Source of the DNA: Chloroflexota bacterium
Lineage (GTDB): Bacteria > Chloroflexota > Limnocylindria > Limnocylindrales > CSP1-4
NCBI GenBank assembly: GCA_021802185.1
Contig: JAKAAV010000098.1
Span: 1-7,683 of the forward strand
DNA length: 7,683 nucleotides
Direction: 5' to 3'
Shown here: positions 1 to 4,914 of the stretch, piece by piece
Position numbering within the stretch: position 1 is the first letter of the stretch
How the letters are laid out: every line of letters starts with the position of its first letter
Notes under the pieces: model-generated
The model's database searches: none
The model's input: only the letters and a program-made list of their open reading frames with translations
What the model was told of the DNA's origin: nothing
Position numbers and translations under genes: made by a program

Positions 1-156
1 GAACGTGGTCGACCGGCCGACGCGGGTCTGCCCGGCGCGTGATCGCCGAATCCCGGGACGGGCGGCGGACCCCGCGACGGGCCGCGAGACCCCGGGACGA
101 AGGCCGTCCCGGGGTTCTCTCGCGTGCCGGTGGCCGAGTTGCCGGCGGCGGTGTCG
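1..156. other. Intergenic region left of the lipoprotein gene
   Basis: No convincing gene is visible here. On the plus strand one frame is open from the window edge to a TGA at 40-42 and could be the last 13 codons of a convergent gene, but its third-position base use is poor, so I do not call it. The remainder is occupied by the hairpin at 83-124 and by a second copy of CCCGGGACG (52-60 and 91-99). Confidence 0.5.
83..124. terminator. Strong hairpin downstream of the minus-strand operon, possible terminator
   Basis: CCCCGGGACG (90-99) and CGTCCCGGGG (105-114) form a perfect 10-bp stem closing a 5-base AAGGC loop. After a 3-base bulge (115-117) the stem continues with CGCGAGA (83-89) against TCTCGCG (118-124). 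The hairpin begins about 33 bases beyond the lipoprotein stop codon in the direction of transcription. Neither strand has a U-tract after the stem, so it is not a classical intrinsic terminator. A U-less hairpin terminator or an mRNA 3'-end stabiliser is the inferred role. Confidence 0.5.
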
Positions 157-1197
157 CTACGGCGTCAGCAGGACCCGGTACGACAGGGCGTTCTCCCGCG
201 ACCCATCCCGAGCCGACAGGTCGAAGACCGTGACCCAGCCCGCCTGCGCCGAGGCGACGGAGTACGGCACCTTCACCGAGAACGTGCCCCAGCAGCCCGT
301 GCCGCAGGAGGCGGTCACGTTCCTTGTCGCGAGCACCGTTCCCGACGCCGTCGTCACCTCCGCCTGGAACTGCGCCTCGAAGACGTTCGCGACGCCGCTG
401 ATGCGGACCGGGCTCGAAACCGTCGATCCCCACGCGGGGCCGTCCATCGAGATCGGGGCCAGCCAGTCGCGGTAGTCGGTGCGGACCGACGGGCCGGTGA
501 GTACGATGCCCTCGCTCGAGAACGTCGTGACCGGCTGGCCGTCGAGCCGGAACCGGACCCCCGTGATGCTCGGGAACGCGGTCACGGTGTAGACGACCTG
601 GGCGAGCCGCGCGAACATCGAGGCAGAGCCGCCGCCCGACTCGAACTGCCCCGACAGGTCGACGGTCGCGATGCCGTTGGCGAGGGCGATGTCGAGCAGC
701 CGGCTCCCCGACGGGATCGCCGACACGAGCCGGGACGCACCCGCCGACTCCGCGGCGGTCGGACCCGCGAGCAACTGCTGGACGGCCGCGCGCGCGACCG
801 CGACCGTCTGCGGCACGATCCGCTGCACGGGCACGAGGTGCTCGCCGAGCAGGAAGTACACGGAGAGCGATGTGGTGCCCGCCGTGGATGGTGCTGGCGA
901 GCCGGATGGCGCCGGCGAGCCGGATGGCGCCGACGAGCGCGGCGCTGACGGCGACCCCGACGGGCCGGCCGGGGCGGCCGATGCGGGCGAAGACGAGGCC
1001 GGACTGGCCGGGATTGTCGGCGCGGCCGACGTGACCGGCGCGGTGGATGCTGCCGGCGAGCCGCCGGGCGTGGCGAGCGGTCCGGCATCGCCCCCCGTCG
1101 CGCAGCCGGTCGCGACGATGGCGACCGCAAGCGCCGCCGCCGCCATCGCCAGGATCCTGCCTGGACGCCGAGGTGCGTCCGTTCGTGCGGGTGTCAT
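157..1197 (-). CDS. GerMN and Gmad2 domain lipoprotein
   Basis: A 346-residue exported lipoprotein. The signal sequence has Arg residues, a hydrophobic Ala/Val stretch (about 15-29) and the lipobox ATGC with lipidated Cys32. A low-complexity Ser/Pro/Ala linker (about 38-106) follows, as expected for a tether between membrane and folded domains. Residues about 110-220 match the GerMN domain: a VYFL start, VPVQR, QQLLAGPT, IPSGS and AQVVYTVTAF motifs. Residues about 246-345 match Gmad2, an immunoglobulin-like domain, with SSPVRISG and FEAQF motifs; Cys298 and Cys302 could form a disulfide. The ATG overlaps the kinase TGA as ATGA and has GGGAGG seven bases upstream (complement of 1205-1210), which fixes the start. 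GerMN domains occur in spore germination protein GerM and in actinobacterial LpqB. Placement after a two-component pair suggests it modulates the kinase at the outer membrane face, which is inference. No sporulation gene is visible. Confidence 0.9.
   Translation of the reverse strand: MTPARTDAPRRPGRILAMAAAALAVAIVATGCATGGDAGPLATPGGSPAASTAPVTSAAPTIPASPASSSPASAAPAGPSGSPSAPRSSAPSGSPAPSGSPAPSTAGTTSLSVYFLLGEHLVPVQRIVPQTVAVARAAVQQLLAGPTAAESAGASRLVSAIPSGSRLLDIALANGIATVDLSGQFESGGGSASMFARLAQVVYTVTAFPSITGVRFRLDGQPVTTFSSEGIVLTGPSVRTDYRDWLAPISMDGPAWGSTVSSPVRISGVANVFEAQFQAEVTTASGTVLATRNVTASCGTGCWGTFSVKVPYSVASAQAGWVTVFDLSARDGSRENALSYRVLLTP
885..938 (-). repeat. Three 18-bp tandem repeats in the lipoprotein linker
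   Basis: Copies at 885-902, 903-920 and 921-938 differ at only a few positions and encode a repeated six-residue Ser-Pro-Ala-Pro-Ser-Gly unit in the tether after the lipidated Cys. Period 18 keeps the frame. Such linkers readily change length by slippage. Confidence 0.85.
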
Positions 1198-2708
1198 CGA
1201 TCTGCCTCCCTGCGTGTCCCCGACAACCACGCAGGCTGGACCGCGTCCGTCACGGCGCCGTCGCCGCCGGGTAACGATCGTGTCACGGGGACCCGGAGCA
1301 CGAAGCGCATGCCGCCGCCCTCGCGCCGCTCGGCGCGCAGCGTTCCACCCATCACGCGGGCATGCTCGGCCGCGATGGCGAGCCCCAGCCCGCTGCCGCC
1401 CGCGTGCCGCGACGGGTCGCCCTTGTGGAACCGCTCGAAGAGCCTGGGCAGCTCGGCATCGGTGACGCCCGGCCCGCGGTCGCACACGTCGACCTCGAGC
1501 TGATCGTCGCTCGCCCGAACCTCGACGCCGACCTCCCGGCCATCCGCGTGGACGCGGGCGTTGTCGAGCAGGTTGGCGAGGACGCGCTCGAGCCGGCGCG
1601 GGTCGATCCGGACTCGGGTCGGGGCCGGCGCCTCGACGGACACGTGCGCGGCCGGCAGGCGGGCGTCGACGACGGCTCTCACGAACGCCGCGACGTCGAC
1701 GGCGACGACCTCCGCGTGCTCGGCGCCGGCGTCGAACCGCGACAGCTCCATCAGGTCCTCCACGAGCCCGCGCAGCCGCGCGACGTCCGACACGAGCAGC
1801 TCGCCGGCGCGTCTCGGCGCCTCGGGGAGGGCGTCGAGGTGGGCGTGCAGGATCGACGCCTCCGCGACGAGCGCCGTCAGCGGCGTTCGCAGCTCGTGCG
1901 AGACGTCGGCGACAAACCGCTCCTCGCGTGATCGAGCGTCTCGCAGCTCCGACACGTGGCGCTCGAGCGACGCCGCCATCCGGTTGAACGACATCGCCCA
2001 TCGCGCGAGCTCGTGGTCCCCGGCATCGTCGAGCCGCGCCGACAGGTCGCCGCCGGCGATCCGTTCCGCGGCCGCCGCGGCGTCCGTCACCGGGCGCAGC
2101 AGGCCGCGCGCCACGAAGCCCGCGGCGAGCACGGCGAGCGCGACGAGGAGCACGCCCCCGGTCAGGAGTGCGGTGCCCAGGCGCTGGATGGCGTCCTCGA
2201 CGGGCGCGGCGTCGAACACGAAGTAGAACGTCGGGCCGGCGGGCGGCCGCCGCGCGGCGGTCACGAGGACCGGCTGCCCGGCGAGGCTCGTCCGCGCCCA
2301 GCCGACGTCGCCGCGGCCCGCGGCCGCGCGAAGGTCGGGCGAGAGGCGCGATGCCATCGCGGCGGCGGTCAGGTTCGATGCGAAGGGGTCGCCATCGCCG
2401 AAGTCGACGATCGTCCCGAGGATCCCGCGTGCCGCGAACCCGTCGAGCAGCCGGCTCGCGGCGAGGTCGGCGCGCATCGGGGATGCCGGGAGTCGCTCGA
2501 CGGCGAGCACCGCGACGTTGTAGCGGGTCAGCTCGGCCGCGGCCTGGAGTTGCTGCCCCCGCAGCGACGTCGCGACGTACCAGTACGACCCCGCGCCGAG
2601 CACGACCGCGGTGAGCGCGACCAGCCCGACGACGGTGAGCGCGATTCGGCCGCGAACGCCGCGCGGGACGACACGGCGGATGGTGCCCACGGGCCGCAGC
2701 GCGGTCAT
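1194..2708 (-). CDS. HAMP-containing sensor histidine kinase
   Basis: A 504-residue membrane sensor kinase, partner of the upstream response regulator. A first membrane segment lies at about 22-44, an extracytoplasmic sensor region of about 135 residues follows, and the second segment is at about 180-203. Then come HAMP (about 204-256), the HisKA dimerisation domain with H-box SHELRTPL and phospho-acceptor His271, and the ATP-binding domain with N-box LANLLDNA (377-384), G1 DRGPG (410-414), F-box LFERFHKGD and G2 GSGLGLAI (438-445). All catalytic motifs are intact. The start ATG overlaps the regulator's TGA as ATGA; an in-frame ATG 55 codons upstream would overlap the regulator extensively and is rejected. 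No strong Shine-Dalgarno is seen before the start, consistent with translational coupling. The last 25 residues or so extend past the usual kinase end and run into the lipoprotein start. Domain order resembles MtrB/BaeS-type kinases; the signal is unknown. Confidence 0.95.
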   Translation of the reverse strand: MTALRPVGTIRRVVPRGVRGRIALTVVGLVALTAVVLGAGSYWYVATSLRGQQLQAAAELTRYNVAVLAVERLPASPMRADLAASRLLDGFAARGILGTIVDFGDGDPFASNLTAAAMASRLSPDLRAAAGRGDVGWARTSLAGQPVLVTAARRPPAGPTFYFVFDAAPVEDAIQRLGTALLTGGVLLVALAVLAAGFVARGLLRPVTDAAAAAERIAGGDLSARLDDAGDHELARWAMSFNRMAASLERHVSELRDARSREERFVADVSHELRTPLTALVAEASILHAHLDALPEAPRRAGELLVSDVARLRGLVEDLMELSRFDAGAEHAEVVAVDVAAFVRAVVDARLPAAHVSVEAPAPTRVRIDPRRLERVLANLLDNARVHADGREVGVEVRASDDQLEVDVCDRGPGVTDAELPRLFERFHKGDPSRHAGGSGLGLAIAAEHARVMGGTLRAERREGGGMRFVLRVPVTRSLPGGDGAVTDAVQPAWLSGTRREADR

Positions 2709-3535
2709 GGGCCGGAGGTCCGCCGCGTGCCGGTAGCCGGCGCCGCGCGGTACCCGGCGCCGCGGACGGTCTGGATCAGCCGCGGCTCGGCGGGGTCGTC
2801 CTCGATCTTGGCCCGCAGGCGCTGGATCGCGACGTCGACGAGCCGCGAATCCCCCAGGAAGTCGTAGCCCCACACTTCGTCGAGGAGGACTTCACGCGTC
2901 AGCACGCGGCCGGGACGGCGCGCCAGCGCCACGAGCAGCCGGAACTCGGTGGGGGTGAGCGGCAGCGGCGTCGCGCCGGGAACCTCAGTGGAGGCGACAA
3001 GCCGCGGCGTCGCGCCGGGGACCTCGGTGGGCGTGCGGATCGCGCCCGGGACCTCGGTGTCCGTGCCTGGCGCAGGCGCGGCATTCCGCCGGACCTCGTG
3101 CGCGTCCTCGTCGATCTCGAGCGGCCCGAGCCGGAGCACCCCGGCGGCGTGATCGGGCTCGGCGGACGACGAGGCGTGGTGCCGGAGCGCGACCCTGAGG
3201 CGGGCGAGCAGCTCGGGCAGCTCGAACGGCTTGCGCACGTAGTCGTCGGCTCCGGCCTGCAGGCCCGCGACGACGTCGATCGCATCCGTCCGCGCCGTCA
3301 GCATGACGATCGGGACGGCCGACTCGGCCCGGATCGTCCGGCACACCGTCAGGCCGTCGAGGACCGGCAGCATGAGGTCGAGCACGACGAGATCGGGCGG
3401 GTCGGACCGGAAGCGCGCGAGCGCAGCGCCTCCGTCCTTCGCCGTCACGACGTCGAATCCGCCCGCGGTCAGCCCGAGCGCGGTCACCTCGCGAATCGAG
3501 GCGTCGTCCTCGACGAGCAGCACGCGCGGGTCCAT
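2705..3535 (-). CDS. OmpR/PhoB-family response regulator with repeat insertion
   Basis: A 276-residue DNA-binding response regulator. The receiver domain (about 3-115) has acidic pocket Asp10/Asp11, phospho-acceptor Asp53 in LDLMLP, Thr80 and Lys102 in RKPF. The C-terminal winged helix (about 135-265) shows LTPTEFRLL, VLTREVLLDEVWG and the recognition-helix region VDVAIQRLRAKI, ending in the wing motif TVRGAGYR. Family members are usually about 225-240 residues. The excess is an insertion of about 32 residues (155-187) in the first beta-sheet of the winged helix, holding three copies of TEVPGA. The start ATG directly precedes the receiver beta-strand. A kinase gene follows with ATGA overlap, so both are made together. 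The open frame continues far upstream without a stop, but that part lacks homology and is a high-GC artefact. MtrA-like by context, not proven. Confidence 0.95.
   Translation of the reverse strand: MDPRVLLVEDDASIREVTALGLTAGGFDVVTAKDGGAALARFRSDPPDLVVLDLMLPVLDGLTVCRTIRAESAVPIVMLTARTDAIDVVAGLQAGADDYVRKPFELPELLARLRVALRHHASSSAEPDHAAGVLRLGPLEIDEDAHEVRRNAAPAPGTDTEVPGAIRTPTEVPGATPRLVASTEVPGATPLPLTPTEFRLLVALARRPGRVLTREVLLDEVWGYDFLGDSRLVDVAIQRLRAKIEDDPAEPRLIQTVRGAGYRAAPATGTRRTSGP
2967..3060 (-). repeat. Three in-frame repeats inside the response regulator gene
   Basis: Three near-identical 24-bp blocks at 2967-2990, 3007-3030 and 3037-3060 (spacing 40 and 30) each encode TEVPGA followed by a few variable residues, at residues 160-165, 170-175 and 183-188. 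The first two copies differ at two positions over 24 bases. The array interrupts the beginning of the winged-helix domain between its amino-terminal strands, where a solvent-exposed turn could tolerate it. Confidence 0.85.
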
Positions 3536-3541
3536 GTCGCG

Positions 3542-3547
3542 ATTGTG
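3542..3547 (-). promoter_or_regulatory. Possible -10 element for a leaderless regulator mRNA
   Basis: On the minus strand CACAAT ends six bases before the response regulator ATG, so transcription would begin at or next to the A of ATG. No good -35 hexamer and no clear Shine-Dalgarno precede the gene. The match to TATAAT is four of six, so this is a weak call. Confidence 0.25.
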
Positions 3548-3560
3548 CTCGCCCCGCGGG

Positions 3561-3589
3561 CGATCGGGGAGGGCGATCCCGCCCGATCG
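3561..3589. repeat. Nested inverted repeats upstream of the response regulator
   Basis: CGATCGGG (3561-3568) is the exact inverse of CCCGATCG (3582-3589). Inside the spacer GGGCG (3571-3575) pairs with CGCCC (3580-3584). The site lies 26-54 bases before the regulator start and could be an operator or a hairpin; the sequence does not decide between these. Confidence 0.4.
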
Positions 3590-3610
3590 AGGGGGCCGCC
3601 GTCCAGTGGC

Positions 3611-3721
3611 GAGCACGAGGTGCGGTTCGGGCGGACCGCGGTCGAATCGCGAGCCCGAGCGCCGTTCGAGGGAACCGCGGTCGAATGGTGAGCCCGAGCG
3701 CCGTTCGTGGACCGCGGTCGA
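3611..3721. repeat. Tandem repeat of about 38 bp with palindromic core
   Basis: Two full units (3635-3673 and 3674-3710) are nearly identical, sharing ACCGCGGTCGAAT and GAGCCCGAGCGCCGTTCG. A third starts at 3711 with ACCGCGGTCGA and stops, and a degenerate half unit precedes at 3611-3634. Unit starts are 39 and 37 bases apart. Each unit carries ACCGCGGT, and two carry the 10-base palindrome GACCGCGGTC (3634-3643 and 3710-3719). The array lies 76-186 bases upstream of the response regulator start, so it could be a set of binding sites or a neutral minisatellite. Confidence 0.8.
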
Positions 3722-3774
3722 GCGCCGCGCGACTGCGCCTCGGGGCAGCGAGCGCCTCCGCCGGGAGCGTCCGG

Positions 3775-4755
3775 TCAGCGCACCTCGAACGAGCGCTTCG
3801 CGAGCCCCATCCAGTAGCCGTCGATCGTGAAGTCGGGCGCCTCGTCGGCCGTCGCGGCGGCGCCGAGCGTCACGAACAGCGGCGCGAAGTGCTCGACGGT
3901 CGGATGCGCGTACGGCATGCCCGGCGCCTTCTCGCGGAACGCGAACAGCGTGTCCAGGTCGCCCCGCGCCAGCGCCTCGGTCGCCCACAGGTCGAAGTCG
4001 ATCGACCACGCCGGTGCCCCGGGGCGCCCGAGCATGTACTCGCGGACGAACGGCAGCCCGTGGGTCATGAACCCGCTGCCGACGATGAGCACGCCCTCGT
4101 CGCGCAGCGGGGCGAGGCGCCGACCGACCTCGAAGAGGTGCCGCGGGTCGAGGTCCGGCATCGAGATCTGCAGGACCGGCACGTCGGCCTCGGGGTACAT
4201 GGCGAGGAGCGGCACCCACGCACCGTGGTCGAGGCCGCGACGGGGCATGTCGACGACGGGCTCGTTCGCGGGCATCAGCGCGCGCACGGTCGCCGCGAGT
4301 TCCGGAGCGCCCGGCGAGTCGTACGTGAGCTCGTAGTAGCGCTCGGGGAAGCCGTAGAAGTCGTAGACGAGCGGGACGCGGGCGGTCGCCCCGATCGCCA
4401 TCGGTGTCGTCGCCCAGTGCGCGCTGACGACGAGGATAGAGGTGGGCCGTGGCAGGCGCCGGGACCACACCGCGAGCTGGGACGGCCACTCGGGATCGTC
4501 GAGGAGCGGCGGCGCGCCGTGCCCGAGGTAGAGCGCGGGGAGGCGGCGCGGCGGGACGGCGGCTGCCGCCGGCTCGTCCACGAGGGGAGACAGCGCGACC
4601 CTGATGTCCTCGGCCGTCCTGGCGTCGCCCTCGCGCGCGAGCGTCGAGGCGGCGAAGGCGTCGTCGGGACCGTGGGTGCCCGCGCCGTGTGCGGCGGGGC
4701 GGTGGGTGCCCGCACCCTGTGCGGCGGGAGCGTGCGGAGGATGCTGATCGTTCAT
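3775..4755 (-). CDS. DODA/YgiD-like class III extradiol dioxygenase
   Basis: A 326-residue member of the LigB-superfamily dioxygenases related to E. coli YgiD and plant 4,5-DOPA dioxygenase, which open catechol rings using a metal bound by histidines. Visible motifs are YLGHGAPP (His79), VVSAHW (His113), LDHGAWVPL (His177), SGFMTHGLP (His232) and HPTVEHFAPLF (His284, His289). By spacing, His79, His113, His232 and His289 match the metal ligands of YgiD, and His177 is the conserved DHG histidine. The conserved fold begins only near residue 72. The first 71 residues are an extension rich in Ala, Gly, His and Pro that contains a duplicated 10-residue unit; E. coli YgiD has about 270 residues in all. 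No later start with a good ribosome site is seen, though a GTG at residue 59 is possible. The substrate is unknown. It is on the same strand as the two-component operon but 239 bp away. Confidence 0.88.
   Translation of the reverse strand: MNDQHPPHAPAAQGAGTHRPAAHGAGTHGPDDAFAASTLAREGDARTAEDIRVALSPLVDEPAAAAVPPRRLPALYLGHGAPPLLDDPEWPSQLAVWSRRLPRPTSILVVSAHWATTPMAIGATARVPLVYDFYGFPERYYELTYDSPGAPELAATVRALMPANEPVVDMPRRGLDHGAWVPLLAMYPEADVPVLQISMPDLDPRHLFEVGRRLAPLRDEGVLIVGSGFMTHGLPFVREYMLGRPGAPAWSIDFDLWATEALARGDLDTLFAFREKAPGMPYAHPTVEHFAPLFVTLGAAATADEAPDFTIDGYWMGLAKRSFEVR
4666..4725 (-). repeat. Duplicated 30-bp unit in the dioxygenase N terminus
   Basis: The blocks 4666-4695 and 4696-4725 agree at 26 of 30 positions. 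They encode AAQGAGTHRP (residues 11-20) and AAHGAGTHGP (residues 21-30). The duplication is in frame and sits outside the conserved dioxygenase fold. Confidence 0.85.
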
Positions 4756-4785
4756 CGGGGCGAGCCCATGCGGATGGAGGAGCCG

Positions 4786-4791
4786 ATTGTG
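4786..4791 (-). promoter_or_regulatory. Possible -10 element for the dioxygenase gene
   Basis: CACAAT on the minus strand lies about 30 bases before the dioxygenase ATG. A weak TGGACG is 18 bases upstream as a candidate -35. The same CACAAT is found before the response regulator. Matches to consensus are poor. Confidence 0.2.
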
Positions 4792-4831
4792 GCCGAAGTC
4801 GCGGCAGGGCGTCCACGGCGGTTGAAACGGG

Positions 4832-4861
4832 TTGTTCCGCCGGCGGTGCGGGTGCTAGAGT
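4832..4861 (+). promoter_or_regulatory. Candidate promoter of the SorC operon
   Basis: TTGTTC (4832-4837) and TAGAGT (4856-4861) are 18 bases apart, and TGC directly before the -10 gives an extended -10. Transcription would start near 4868, leaving an untranslated leader of about 47 bases. A better -35 match, TTGAAA at 4822-4827, is too far from this -10 (28 bases). The site lies in the divergent gap between dioxygenase and SorC genes. Confidence 0.4.
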
Positions 4862-4882
4862 GCGCAAGCGCCCATCGGTGAG

Positions 4883-4897
4883 CAATTGATCGATCGA
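4883..4897. promoter_or_regulatory. Palindromic AT-richer site, candidate SorC operator
   Basis: In this GC-rich DNA the stretch CAATTGATCGATCGA stands out. It holds the palindrome CAATTG (4883-4888) and overlapping palindromes GATCGATC (4888-4895) and TCGATCGA (4890-4897). It lies between the candidate promoter and the ribosome binding site of the SorC gene, where binding would block transcription. SorC-family proteins often regulate their own operons; its use here is inferred. Confidence 0.35.
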
Positions 4898-4914
4898 CTC
4901 CGGGGGGCTTCGCG

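Larger units (their letters stand above)
3536..3774. other. Intergenic region between dioxygenase and response regulator
   Basis: This 239-bp gap contains a tandem repeat (3611-3721), an inverted-repeat cluster close to the regulator start (3561-3589) and a possible minus-strand -10 element (3542-3547). I see no gene here; open frames across it are low complexity. Confidence 0.6.

Noticed and set aside
124..948. Plus-strand open frames opposite the lipoprotein gene
   Set aside because: They are complements of a gene with clear signal peptide, GerMN and Gmad2 domains.
157..2001. A 614-codon minus-strand open frame continuing upstream of the lipoprotein start
   Set aside because: Residues before the ATG at 1197 are an Arg/Ala-rich off-frame reading of the histidine kinase; the signal peptide and ribosome site fix the start at 1197.
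2709..2873. Earlier in-frame ATG for the histidine kinase
   Set aside because: It would overlap the response regulator by 169 bases, and the added residues have no kinase homology; the ATGA start at 2708 is typical of a coupled pair.
3611..3721. CRISPR array
   Set aside because: Units are contiguous with no unique spacers, only about three copies exist, and no cas genes are near.
4822..4849. Promoter using TTGAAA at 4822-4827 as the -35
   Set aside because: No acceptable -10 hexamer is found 16-19 bases downstream; the next hexamer TAGAGT is 28 bases away.
3536..4885. Upstream extension of the response regulator frame
   Set aside because: It runs off-frame through the dioxygenase gene and is Arg/Pro-rich without a recognisable domain, as expected in high-GC DNA.
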